DNA of 46,502 nt from NCBI GenBank assembly GCA_028720205.1, contig JAQYLE010000028.1, positions 1 to 46,502 on the forward strand, written 5' to 3'. Below are positions 36,340 through 44,346 of the stretch, piece by piece (position 1 is the stretch's first letter; the number at the start of each line of letters is the position of its first letter). This DNA is from Clostridia bacterium. Lineage in GTDB: Bacteria > Bacillota > Clostridia > Christensenellales > Borkfalkiaceae. The position numbers and the translations under genes are program-made. The notes under the pieces were generated by a model, which did not search any database, was not told the origin of the DNA, and saw only the letters and a list, made by a program, of their open reading frames with translations.

Positions 36340-36418
36340 TTTGGGGAGTGATTTCCGAAATTTTGGGGAGTAAATCCTCTTTATTTATAAGGCTTTGCGC
36401 TATATGTTTGGGGACTAA
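36340..36418 (+). repeat. Three TTTGGGG(A)GT-type repeats, putative arm sites of integrase 2
   Basis: TTTGGGGAGTGA (36340-36351), TTTGGGGAGTAA (36362-36373) and TTTGGGGACTAA (36407-36418) lie between the tRNA and the integrase; the last overlaps the integrase stop codon. They match the 12-bp units before integrase 1, but spaced. Confidence 0.6.
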
Positions 36419-37698
36419 AACGTATAATTTACTTTCTCCGCTTCCGCTAAAACGTATTCTTCCGAATAATCCGTATACCCTCTGTCTACTACGCTTGTTT
36501 TTACGTCCTTATCAAACGAATGTCCGTCCCAAAGCATAACGAGTTCGGGGTTGACGCCCGATTCTTTACAACGAGTGATAAAAGTATATCGCAATTCGTG
36601 TGGGTGATGATTGGGAAACAGTCTTTTGATTGTGGACGAAATAGAGTGAGGGTTCGTCGTTCGCGCTTTCTCAAAGTCGATATAATGCAAGACGCGTTTT
36701 GCAACGGGTGTAAAAGGAATACGGCGTAAAACGACGTTTCTTCCCATTTTCTCTTTGCTTGTTTCACATTCAAGATATTTCCCGTCTATTACCCTTAAAG
36801 ATTGCAATTCGCTTTGCCTTAATCCAAAATAGAGCAAAGTAAGCAAGGCGCTCGTGGTGGTGGTATCGCTCTTTTTAATACAATACTCAACCAGTTGTCG
36901 TTCTTCCGCTTTTGTGAAAGCCGAGCCTTTTTTGCTTTCGTGATAGGGGAGAACGATTTTTTTAACGGGGGAAGGTAAACCAAAGTCTTCGCTCGCCATA
37001 TCAAAAATACAACTTAATTGTAATTTTAATTTTTTTGCCGTTCTGTGTTTTCCCTCGTTGATGAAAGAAAATAAGTAGTCTTGTAGCATCGCGCGAGTAA
37101 TTTCGTCGAGTCGAAACGTTCCGAATTTTGGAAGTAAATCGCGCTCGAATAAACGGGAGTATTCCTTGAAAGTGGAAGACTTGGTCGTTTGCTCTTTAAT
37201 TTTTAACCACTCGTCGCCGTATTCCGCAAAGGTTGTCGTGTGCGCGGAACGACGTTTTAAGCGAGTGCTTTTTAAGCGCGTTTTTAACCCGTTGGAATAG
37301 TCGTGTAAAGCTTGAATAAATTTACGTTTCATTGTTTCGATTTGCTTGGATGATACTTCGATATTAAAACCGTCTCGGCGGTATCTTGCTTCGTATACGC
37401 CGTTATGAAAACGGTAAGTAATAATTTTATCTTCGCAGGCAAATATGTTTTTGTAGTTTAATGGCATTTGTTGAATCTCCTTTTTTGTGAATTTCAAAAT
37501 GCCACCTTCTTGAATTTTTAGTTCCTTGTGTTTTTTAATGGGTTTCTTTGTCTTGCTCGAAATAAGTCTTTCCAACGTTTCAATTTTAACGGATTTGTCC
37601 GCTAAATCCAAAACGAATTGAATATTTTCATCCGAGTTAGGTTGTGCTTTTAAGGTCGCAATAATTTCGTTTAATTTTTGTAACTCTCTATAATTCAA
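36415..37698 (-). CDS. int: Tyrosine recombinase / integrase 2
   Basis: The 427-residue integrase is a homologue of integrase 1. It has an arm-binding domain (VYEARYRRDGFNIEVSSKQ), a core-binding domain (TFAEYGDEWLKIKEQTTKSS), and a catalytic domain with FGLRQSEL (Arg), HPHELRYTFITR (His/Arg), LWDGHSFD and RGYTDYSEEY (tyrosine). It is encoded beside the intact tRNA-Gln, with its C-terminus facing it, the standard arrangement for tRNA-targeting integrases. The TTG start follows AAGGAGAT; the spacing is unusually short but is conserved in integrase 1. Confidence 0.92.
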   Translation of the reverse strand: MNYRELQKLNEIIATLKAQPNSDENIQFVLDLADKSVKIETLERLISSKTKKPIKKHKELKIQEGGILKFTKKEIQQMPLNYKNIFACEDKIITYRFHNGVYEARYRRDGFNIEVSSKQIETMKRKFIQALHDYSNGLKTRLKSTRLKRRSAHTTTFAEYGDEWLKIKEQTTKSSTFKEYSRLFERDLLPKFGTFRLDEITRAMLQDYLFSFINEGKHRTAKKLKLQLSCIFDMASEDFGLPSPVKKIVLPYHESKKGSAFTKAEERQLVEYCIKKSDTTTTSALLTLLYFGLRQSELQSLRVIDGKYLECETSKEKMGRNVVLRRIPFTPVAKRVLHYIDFEKARTTNPHSISSTIKRLFPNHHPHELRYTFITRCKESGVNPELVMLWDGHSFDKDVKTSVVDRGYTDYSEEYVLAEAEKVNYTF

Positions 37699-37767
37699 AT
37701 CTCCTTTTAATATTTATCTAGGTATTGTAAACGTACTTTTAACGGAAAGATAAGTACGCTTACCCTA

Positions 37768-37785
37768 TTACATAATTTTCTCCTT
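37768..37785 (-). other. Start-stop minigene before integrase 2
   Basis: On the minus strand AAGGAG (37785-37780), six bases, ATG (37773-37771) directly followed by TAA (37770-37768) and then TAG. Sequence, spacing and position match the GTG-TAA unit before integrase 1. Upstream, a block containing GTTAAGCGC and AACAGCGGAACGCAT is also shared with the 3' end of the small DNA-binding gene of module 1. Confidence 0.4.
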
Positions 37786-37965
37786 GCGAATTCCCGAAAA
37801 TTACGGGTGTGTTAAGCGCGTAATGCGTTCCGCTGTTGTTTTCGTCTATACGGTTTTCCCCGTCATAGCGAATTGGATTCAATTGTGTATTCAGTTGTAA
37901 TTTAGAATGTTAATACGATATTATACGCAATCGTAAACATTTGTCAAGCGTTTGGACGGTATTTT

Positions 37966-38778
37966 TTAGTAAGGGTCGTCATCAACGAAAATATGTTTAT
38001 CGTCGTTGTCATCATCGATATCGTCGCCTTCGTATCTACGATAACGCCTTGCTTGTTCGTCGCAAGTGTTATAAAAATACGAAGAACTTTCTCCACGTTT
38101 AGCGCCGTGCTTTTTAGAGACTTTTTGCCAGAACGATTCTTGTAGCCAAGAAAACGAAACAAGCCCGCCGTGCTGTGCCCAAAATTCCGAACGCGAGAGT
38201 AGGGGAGAATACTTGCTTTCTTTTACCCCGTACTTGGGTTCATCGCACTCGTCGCGAAGCAACGTTTTCTTTCCAGGTTCGGACGGGTCTTCCACGTAAT
38301 AGCGGATACGCCATTTATTAGTAAGCGGAACAAACCAAACCCAAAGATTGCGACGATTGCCCTCGTAGATAACGTACGCACATACGATATTTCTATCCGT
38401 TTGTTTGTAGCCCACTAAGTCAAGCGCGAATTGATAGCATTCTTGGAAATAGGCGTCAATGGCTTTTTCATTTGGAAAGCTTTCAAAGAATTCCAAATTA
38501 CCGCCGAACTGCAAACAACACATAATTTTGTTTTTACCGCGATTATTGTAAATTGCGAAGTTGTTATTGACTATGTATTGCCATTTGTCCATAAAAGACA
38601 TAGTTTTCGGTACGAACGTTTGCACTATATTGTCCTTGTTTTGTTCAAGATATTCTTCGTGCTTTGCAATTTCTAGCTTATTAAGTCCAAACTCGGATAT
38701 CGTCGCGTGCTTGTCTCTAGCTCGGTCCACTTTCATTTGATAGGCGTGATAATCCCAACCGTCTAATTCATAACTCAT
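37966..38778 (-). CDS. MobV/Pre-like relaxase-fold protein, histidines missing
   Basis: The 270-residue protein has parts that resemble MobV (Pre/Mob) relaxases. NIVCAYVIYEGNRRNLWVWF followed by VPLTNKWRIRY sits where MobV proteins have 'AxxHxDExxPHxHxxFVP', and KVSKKHGAKRGESSS matches the region after the active site. The expected metal-binding His residues are replaced (R-N-L-W-V-W), so nicking activity is doubtful. The tail is very acidic (DDIDDDNDDKH). GGAGG precedes the ATG at 38778. It may be an inactive DNA-binding relic or another replication/mobilisation protein. The homology is inferred by eye. Confidence 0.4.
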   Translation of the reverse strand: MSYELDGWDYHAYQMKVDRARDKHATISEFGLNKLEIAKHEEYLEQNKDNIVQTFVPKTMSFMDKWQYIVNNNFAIYNNRGKNKIMCCLQFGGNLEFFESFPNEKAIDAYFQECYQFALDLVGYKQTDRNIVCAYVIYEGNRRNLWVWFVPLTNKWRIRYYVEDPSEPGKKTLLRDECDEPKYGVKESKYSPLLSRSEFWAQHGGLVSFSWLQESFWQKVSKKHGAKRGESSSYFYNTCDEQARRYRRYEGDDIDDDNDDKHIFVDDDPY

Positions 38779-38841
38779 ACGTTTTTCCTCCTTATAATTA
38801 TTTCCGTTTAACGGGTACGGATTCCCGAAAAGGGTAAAGTA

Positions 38842-38874
38842 AAATCGGTCTCCTGTGCGGAAACCGATTTTTTT
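38842..38874. terminator. Hairpin terminator between element genes
   Basis: AAATCGGTCTCC...GGAAACCGATTT (stem about 12 bp) with seven T's on the plus side and TTTTAC on the minus side. It separates the HTH gene from the MobV-like gene. Confidence 0.6.
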
Positions 38875-38934
38875 GAAACCCTTCTACTTATAAACCACGA
38901 GAACGCCGAAAATATTAGTAAAATTGAAAAATTT

Positions 38935-39981
38935 TTAAAAATAATTTAATTTTTTTAATTTTTTACCTGAATAGAAACGATAAAACTGCTTTATTCGTCT
39001 TCTTCGGATGGTGACAATGATTGGATAAATGCGCTCCGTGAAATATTCTTCGGGGGAGATATTTACACGCTTAGCAAGCTTCTCGACAGCCGTATATAAT
39101 CCGTCTATGGCATTGTTGTTGCCGTGTAATCCACGATTTCTACGATTTTCAACTTCGTCTATTAAGCGGATATATACGATTTGTACCAAAGGCAGTTCGT
39201 CAGCATAGTTTTCGTTAAACCATTTCAGTTCAGGTTCGCTGGCTTTTGATAGATATTCAGCCTTTTCTTTTTCTATAGAATCTTCATTGTAGAGATAATA
39301 TTGAATAGTAAAGCGAACGAACTCACCTAAGCTGTAATACCAATATAAGAAGTGGGCTATATCGTTGGGGTGGATGTGTCCTATAACGTATTCCAATTCT
39401 ACGTCTAAAAACATTGGCATTTCTAACTTTCTTATAAACAAGTCCCAACATTTCCAAATATATTCGGGGGAATTCGTTTGAAGTGCTGACGTTCGTTCTA
39501 TATAGTCGTAGTTATATTGTGCCCTAATTTTAAGCATAGAAACGTAGCCTTGTGTAACGTTTAACTCTTTGGCTATTTCTTTTTGGGTATAGCCGTTTTC
39601 CAGCATACCAAGAATTGTTTCTTCTTCTTTAGATAATTGGGAATGAAGAGATTTATTATCCCAATATTCTGCTACAGCAGTGTCGATAGGGGTATCTTTC
39701 ACGTGGAGTTGCTCTTGTTGTTTTGCGGTTAAATCATCTTCTTCACCGTCAGGGATGGGAACGATATGGCGAATGTATTTATGTTCGTTGTTGTATTCAA
39801 TCCTATCTAACTCGATTAATGCTTCCCATTCTTTCTCGGTTACTTCAATCGTGACAAAGCCACGCCCACCCATTTGAATGCTGGCGTTTTCTATATCCGC
39901 GCAGGGATAATAGTACAGATATTTACCCTCGGTTTTAGCGGGTAGTTTTTTCTTATTGTAATGATATGCTAATTTATCCAT
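38935..39981 (-). CDS. HTH protein of the integrase 2 element
   Basis: The protein of about 348 residues has a helix-turn-helix region near its middle (LSKEEETILGMLENGYTQKE, then IAKELNVTQGYVSMLK), the sigma region 4/LuxR-type pattern. Long helical parts rich in Tyr and Glu stand on both sides, and the C-terminus is very basic (RRRRIKQFYRFYSGKKLKK). I chose ATG at 39981; a TTG start at 40011 is also open, and neither has a clear ribosome site. It probably regulates or replicates the element. No specific family is recognised. Confidence 0.55.
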   Translation of the reverse strand: MDKLAYHYNKKKLPAKTEGKYLYYYPCADIENASIQMGGRGFVTIEVTEKEWEALIELDRIEYNNEHKYIRHIVPIPDGEEDDLTAKQQEQLHVKDTPIDTAVAEYWDNKSLHSQLSKEEETILGMLENGYTQKEIAKELNVTQGYVSMLKIRAQYNYDYIERTSALQTNSPEYIWKCWDLFIRKLEMPMFLDVELEYVIGHIHPNDIAHFLYWYYSLGEFVRFTIQYYLYNEDSIEKEKAEYLSKASEPELKWFNENYADELPLVQIVYIRLIDEVENRRNRGLHGNNNAIDGLYTAVEKLAKRVNISPEEYFTERIYPIIVTIRRRRIKQFYRFYSGKKLKKLNYF

Positions 39982-40138
39982 AGCTTTATTATAACATATA
40001 AAATTTGTCAAGTTCTATCATATTTATAATTTTTTTGAGGAAATTTTAATAGTATCTTTTTTCTAAAAAGTGTTGCAAACTTTCAATGCCTAAGCAGGTT
40101 AAGAAAACCGCACCAAAGCGCGCTTTTGAAACAAAAAG

Positions 40139-40159
40139 GTGGGAAACCCACGCTTTTTT
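40139..40159. terminator. Short hairpin with T-run on both sides
   Basis: GTGGG and CCCAC around AAA, then GCTTTTTT on the plus strand and CTTTTTG on the minus strand. It is just left of the tRNA-Asn fragment and may close the element on that side. Confidence 0.4.
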
Positions 40160-40217
40160 GATTGTATAGAAAATTGTAGGATTTAACGATGTGGTTTCAA
40201 AATTTTAAGGTTACTGC

Positions 40218-40262
40218 CTGTTAATCCGAGTGTCGTCAGTTCGAGCCTGACAGGAGCAGCCA
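40218..40262 (+). repeat. att site: 3' half of tRNA-Asn
   Basis: From CTGTTAATCC in the anticodon loop to the encoded CCA, the sequence has the 3' half of a tRNA-Asn(GUU): anticodon loop, the 3' anticodon strand CCGAG, T-arm with TTCGAGC and acceptor strand GGAGCAG. The 5' partner strands are missing (the base pairing to TCCGAG should be CTCGG but is ACTGC). This is the typical break in the anticodon loop left by integration of a tRNA-targeting element. No intact tRNA-Asn lies in the window. Confidence 0.75.
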
Positions 40263-40264
40263 AA

Positions 40265-40308
40265 ATGAGAGTTTTTAACAAATTACAGTTAAGAACTCTC
40301 ATTTTTTT
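40265..40308 (+). terminator. Terminator after the tRNA-Asn fragment
   Basis: ATGAGAGTTTTTAAC pairs with GTTAAGAACTCTCAT (one mismatch), followed by a run of six or more T's. The stem sequence is close to the terminator after tRNA-Gln at 36240. Confidence 0.7.
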
Positions 40309-40374
40309 GCTTTTATAGGTGGATTTGTGTTATATTTGTTCATGTTTTGAACTGATAATTTTGGCGCACGGATA

Positions 40375-40438
40375 ATTTGGGAACTATTTGGGAAGTTTTT
40401 GGGAAGTAAAAATTTTCGATTTTGGGAAGTAAAATGCC
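40375..40438 (+). repeat. TTTGGGAA-type repeats, putative arm sites
   Basis: ATTTGGGAACT, ATTTGGGAAGT, TTTTGGGAAGTAAA and another TTTTGGGAAGTAAA lie in one 64-bp stretch; a further ATTTGGGAAGTAAA stands at 40507-40520. GGCGCACGGATAAT is a separate exact direct repeat (40363-40376 and 40483-40496). This corresponds to the repeat blocks before integrases 1 and 2, although the integrase here is broken. Confidence 0.55.
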
Positions 40439-40548
40439 TTGTTTTTTTCAGAAATTCCTTTCTTTCAGCCACTTGTAGAAACGGCGCACGGATAATATAA
40501 AAATCAATTTGGGAAGTAAAAATTTAAAAAGCAATAATTGGTATAAAA

Positions 40549-40658
40549 AAAAGCCATCAGACCGATGGCTTTTTAACATTATTTAAGCGGATTATTTAAA
40601 GCGAATAATTGTCCTTTTCTGCTTCCGCTAACAAATATTCTTCCGAGTAATCGGTATA
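40549..40658. repeat. Direct repeat copy 1 of the integrase 3' end and terminator
   Basis: About 110 bp from AAGCCATCAGACCGATGGCT through ATTCTTCCGAGTAATCGGTA recur at 42235-42343 with few differences. The copy includes a GCCATC/GATGGC hairpin with T-runs on both sides, a likely bidirectional terminator. Copy 2 is part of integrase 3. The distance between copies is 1685 bp. Confidence 0.75.
40596..40658 (-). pseudogene. Relic of a fourth integrase: last 20 codons
   Basis: Read on the minus strand this encodes YTDYSEEYLLAEAEKDNYSL and a stop. Integrase 3 ends in the same 20 residues with one change (Val for Asp). Upstream of 40658 the similarity stops at once. The rest of that integrase has been lost or replaced by the ATPase gene segment. 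Confidence 0.75.
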
Positions 40659-40695
40659 AATTTACTAAAAAACATATAAAAACAATCAAAACAGA

Positions 40696-40724
40696 TTGAC
40701 TTTAAACAAAAGATAAGATATAAT
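40696..40724 (+). promoter_or_regulatory. Promoter of the ATPase-nuclease gene
   Basis: TTGACT (40696-40701), a 17-bp spacer and a perfect TATAAT (40719-40724). Transcription should begin near 40731; the gene starts at 40759. So the ATPase travels with its own promoter. Confidence 0.8.
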
Positions 40725-40758
40725 TAACTTGAAAGTAAATAAAAATGGAGTTAATTAT

Positions 40759-42147
40759 ATGTTTATCGGCAGAGAAAAAGAGTTGGCTGACCTGAATAAA
40801 TTATACGAGCAGAATTCGTTTCAGATGTTTATTTTATATGGGAGAAGGCGCGTAGGAAAAACTACTTTGCTCGGGGAATTTTGCAAGGGGAAAGATACGA
40901 TTTTTTTCGCCGCCGAACAAGATAGCGATAAAGGAAATTTAGATAAGTTTTCGTCGTTGATTTTTGCGCATTACAACGAAACAACTTTATCTCCGTTTTC
41001 AGATTGGGAAAATGCAATATCGTTTATCGCAGAGCGACAGAAAGAAAAAAGCCTGATTTTAGTGTTCGACGAGTTTCCGTATTTGGCGAAAAACAATAAA
41101 AAAATACTTTCGGTTTTGCAACATTTGATAGATCATAAATTGCAGGACGGGAAACTGTTTATTATTCTCTGCGGCAGTTATATGAGTTTTATGGAAAAGG
41201 AAGTATTGGGAGAAAAAAGCCCCATATTCGGTCGGAGAACGGCGCAACTGAAGTTGAAACCTTTTCCGTATTATGTAGCCGCGGAATTTGTTGCCGAAAG
41301 TTCAGCCGAAACGAAATGCGAGTATTATGGCGCGGTAGGCGGTACGGCGCAGTATCTCGGAAGATTACAGCCCAAAATAAGTTTTGAGAAAAATATCTGT
41401 AATCTATTTTTGAATCCGACGGGGTATTTATACGAAGAACCCCGGTTGTTGTTGCGGCAGGAAATACAAGAACCTGCAATTTATAATGCAATTATAGAAG
41501 CGATTGCTTGCGGAGCGACTAAATCGAACGAGATTGCAACAAAAACAGGCGAAGAGCAAGCGAAATGTTTAAAATATATTCAGACTCTTTGCGAACTCGG
41601 ACTTGTATATAAAGAAACGCCGTTCGGAGAAAAAGAAACGTCAAGAAAAACGATTTACGGTATTTCGGATTTCATGTTCAGATTCTGGTATAAATATGTA
41701 TTCAATAATCGTTCTTTATTGGAAACGGGAGGAAGTCAAATCGTTTACGAAAAGAAAATAAAACCCGATTATAATCATTATATGGGGCTTGTGTTCGAGC
41801 GCATTTGCAAGGAATTTTTAGAGAAAAAGAATATTGCCGGAGAATTGCCGATATTGTTTTCGTCGATAGGAAGATGGTGGGGAACGGATCCGGTGCAAAA
41901 ACAAGAAGTAGAAATCGATATCATTGCTAAAGACGATAAAAAATATCTTATCGGCGAGTGCAAGTGGCAGAATGAAAAAACGGATATAGGCGTACTCGAA
42001 CGACTGAAAGAAAAAGCAAATATTTTTAATGATAAACGTGAGGAAACGTGGTACGCCTTATTTTCCAAATCGGGTTTCACAAAGGCTTTGCTTGAAACGA
42101 GTGAAAAAGAAGAACACGTTTTATTGTTTAATCTTAAAAATATGTAA
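40759..42147 (+). CDS. DUF234-type ATPase with a nuclease-like C-terminus
   Basis: The 462-residue protein starts MFIGREKELADL and has a P-loop YGRRRVGKTTLL near 31-42 and a Walker B ILVFDEFPYL near 95. The segment FIILCGSYMSFM follows, and a winged-helix region comes after 250. The C-terminal part has EVEIDIIAKDDKKYLIGECKW, an E/D...E-x-K arrangement of PD-(D/E)XK nucleases. This matches the archaeal-type ATPase/DUF234 family, common in Clostridia and Archaea and often in mobile or defence regions; its role is unknown. GGAG precedes the ATG at 40759. It stands between direct repeats of integrase DNA. Confidence 0.85.
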   Translation: MFIGREKELADLNKLYEQNSFQMFILYGRRRVGKTTLLGEFCKGKDTIFFAAEQDSDKGNLDKFSSLIFAHYNETTLSPFSDWENAISFIAERQKEKSLILVFDEFPYLAKNNKKILSVLQHLIDHKLQDGKLFIILCGSYMSFMEKEVLGEKSPIFGRRTAQLKLKPFPYYVAAEFVAESSAETKCEYYGAVGGTAQYLGRLQPKISFEKNICNLFLNPTGYLYEEPRLLLRQEIQEPAIYNAIIEAIACGATKSNEIATKTGEEQAKCLKYIQTLCELGLVYKETPFGEKETSRKTIYGISDFMFRFWYKYVFNNRSLLETGGSQIVYEKKIKPDYNHYMGLVFERICKEFLEKKNIAGELPILFSSIGRWWGTDPVQKQEVEIDIIAKDDKKYLIGECKWQNEKTDIGVLERLKEKANIFNDKREETWYALFSKSGFTKALLETSEKEEHVLLFNLKNM

Positions 42148-42234
42148 GAGATTACACATTGCTAATAAGTTGCTTATTTCGGCAGTTCAAACCAAGGGGA
42201 GAATTGATTAAATATCCATTTTGTGCATAAAAAC

Positions 42235-42343
42235 AAAGCCATCAGACCGATGGCTTGTTAACGTTATTTAAGCGGATTATTTAAAGCGAATAATTGACTT
42301 TCTCTGCTTCCGCCAACAAATATTCTTCCGAGTAATCGGTATA
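42235..42343. repeat. Direct repeat copy 2 (end of integrase 3)
   Basis: This is the counterpart of 40549-40658. On the minus strand the GCCATC/GATGGC hairpin is followed by TTTGTTTTT, so it should terminate the integrase 3 transcript; it can also serve the convergent ATPase gene. Between the ATPase stop (42147) and this hairpin I see nothing else I can support. Confidence 0.7.
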
Positions 42344-43507
42344 CCCGCGGTCAACTTTGGAAGTACGGGCGTCGGAATCTTGAGTATGTCCGTCCCAAAG
42401 CATAACAACTTCGGGGTTTACGCCTGCTTCTTTGCAACGCGTAATAAAAGTGTAACGGAGTTCGTGCGGGTGATGCGAGGGCATAAACCGTCGGAATGCG
42501 CTTTTTAATTTTACGAGGTTGACGTTTTTTGCCGCTTCAAAGTCGATCAAAGAAACAATGCGCTTTGCGACGGGAGTAATAGGGATTTTCCGGAAAAGCC
42601 GATTCCTTCCTAACCGGACTTTGCTTGTTTCACATTCGAGGTATTTGTTGTCGATAATGCGAATAGAAGCGAGTTCGCTCTGTCGAAGTCCGAAATAAAG
42701 AAGAACAAGCAATGCGCTCGAAACGTCGTCTTTCTTTTTGCGACAGTATTCTATCAGCCGGAGTTCTTCTTCCTTTGTTAAAGCAGAGCCTTTCTTTGCC
42801 TGATGGTAAGGAAGTACAATCTTTTTCATCGGAGAGATCAAGTTAAATTCATCGGCCGCCATATCAAAAATACAGGTAAGCTGCAATTTAAGTTTTTCGG
42901 CGGTACGGAATTTTTCTTCTTCTACGTATTTGAACAGGAATTTTTGTACCATCGGACGGGTAATCTGAGATAATTTCAAATGCCCGAATTGCGGTTCGAG
43001 ATTAAGTTTGAAAATACGCTCGTATTCCGCATAGGTGGAAGGCTTGGTCGTCTGCTTTTTGACAGATAACCATTCGTTGCCGTAAGTAGAAAACAGAACG
43101 TCGCCGGGAGATTCTTTAGGCGCCGATGGCGTAACCTCAAACGTAATTTGCATTTTTTCTATAAATTTTTGTTTCATTCCTTCATAGGTGCGGGATGCTA
43201 CTTCAACAGAAAAACCGTTTTTTCTGTAGCGGGCTTGGAAAAGACCTTTATAACAGCGGTATCTTACGATTTTATTGTCAACGATAAAAACGTTTTGAAA
43301 AGCTTTCGGCATAGCGGATAACTCCTTTTTAGTGAATTTCAGTATGCCTTTTGTCGGTGTTTGTTTTTGCTTGGGCGCAACGGATTGAACAGGCGCGCTT
43401 ATAGCGGATAGGCGAATAATATCACGTAACGCCGCGTCTTTTTCCTGAGAGCGCATTTCAGATTGAAAAATAGTTGTTAATAAGTCAGCGATAATATTTT
43501 CAGACAA
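42281..43507 (-). CDS. int: Tyrosine recombinase / integrase 3
   Basis: The 408-residue integrase is a relative of integrases 1 and 2: GILKFTKKELSAMP and LFQARYRKNGFSVEVASRTY in the arm-binding part, FSTYGNEWLSVKKQTTKPS in the core-binding part, and FGLRQSEL, HPHELRYTFITR, LWDGHTQD and RGYTDYSEEY in the catalytic part. The start is uncertain: TTG at 43507 has no ribosome site, and an in-frame ATG lies about 17 codons later. Its own att site is not clear; the tRNA-Asn half at 40218 is the nearest candidate, with the ATPase between. On its other side TTTCCCAACT and ATATCCCAAC (43603-43621) resemble inverted arm repeats. Confidence 0.9.
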   Translation of the reverse strand: MSENIIADLLTTIFQSEMRSQEKDAALRDIIRLSAISAPVQSVAPKQKQTPTKGILKFTKKELSAMPKAFQNVFIVDNKIVRYRCYKGLFQARYRKNGFSVEVASRTYEGMKQKFIEKMQITFEVTPSAPKESPGDVLFSTYGNEWLSVKKQTTKPSTYAEYERIFKLNLEPQFGHLKLSQITRPMVQKFLFKYVEEEKFRTAEKLKLQLTCIFDMAADEFNLISPMKKIVLPYHQAKKGSALTKEEELRLIEYCRKKKDDVSSALLVLLYFGLRQSELASIRIIDNKYLECETSKVRLGRNRLFRKIPITPVAKRIVSLIDFEAAKNVNLVKLKSAFRRFMPSHHPHELRYTFITRCKEAGVNPEVVMLWDGHTQDSDARTSKVDRGYTDYSEEYLLAEAEKVNYSL

Positions 43508-43695
43508 AATATAAATTTATCGGGCAGAATCCTGATTGCCTTTTAATTATAACATACAAATTGAAAAAAAGATAGAATCTGCGCCAACCAATTTCCCAAC
43601 TAAGCGTACCAATATCCCAACAAACCCCAACAAAAGGGGTAAAAAAGGTAGAAAATGGTATAAAGAATAGGATAGAAAAAACGTTGCGTTTCAAA

Positions 43696-44325
43696 TTAAA
43701 TATACGCGCCGAAATTCTGCGCGTATTTCTGTTGAATTTTCATCTTTCTGCGCCATATGGTAGAGGCGTTTACGCATAAAAATCTCGCAATTTCCGTATA
43801 CGCCATTCCGGCAAGATAACAATTCAAAACGTCGTTTTCTTTCTTTGTCAGTTTTAATTTTCGTAAAATTCTGTCTGCGCCCGTGTAATCCGTTTGCATC
43901 GGAGTGATTTCTTTTGCGGCAAGTTCCTGCGTTCTGGAAAGTTCTTCTATCGAAATTACGCGGTAGTATTCTCTTTCGCGGATATAGTTTTTTGTTATGT
44001 AATTATCTACCAGACGATAACACGCCTTACGGATACTGATTGTTTTGCCGCGTTTGTCTGTTTTGTACGTATCCCCTAAACGCTTGCCGATAAAATTACA
44101 TAAGAAACAGCAGATTTCCTGAACGAGTTCGTAGCCTTCGCCGAAACGTTCGTTGTCTTGCAACGGGTCGAATACGTTATGTACCAATTCGCGGTATAAC
44201 CGCGCGTAGATAGGCTTAAAGTTCACCATTTTCTTCACCGCGGAAACGGCGAGAATTTCGCCTAATTGCTGCACGTTGTCTTTGGTGATAAGTCGTTCGT
44301 TTTCTAAACCGATTGAGTTTTTCAT
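43696..44325 (-). CDS. HTH protein behind leader B
   Basis: The 209-residue protein ends in a sigma region 4/LuxR-like helix-turn-helix (LTKKENDVLNCYLAGMAYTE, then IARFLCVNASTIWRRK). The rest is helical with a Cys-rich stretch (EICCFLCNFIGKRLGD). AGGAGA lies about 9 bases before the ATG at 44325; a longer frame to 44382 would run into the leader and is rejected. It probably regulates the element and possibly integrase 3 downstream. The structured leader in front of it is the same kind as that before the antirestriction operon. Confidence 0.65.
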   Translation of the reverse strand: MKNSIGLENERLITKDNVQQLGEILAVSAVKKMVNFKPIYARLYRELVHNVFDPLQDNERFGEGYELVQEICCFLCNFIGKRLGDTYKTDKRGKTISIRKACYRLVDNYITKNYIREREYYRVISIEELSRTQELAAKEITPMQTDYTGADRILRKLKLTKKENDVLNCYLAGMAYTEIARFLCVNASTIWRRKMKIQQKYAQNFGAYI

Positions 44326-44346
44326 ACAATATTTCTCCTGATTTTG

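Noticed and set aside
40180-40262. A complete tRNA-Asn gene
   Set aside because: The acceptor, D-arm and 5' anticodon strands are missing; only the 3' half is present.
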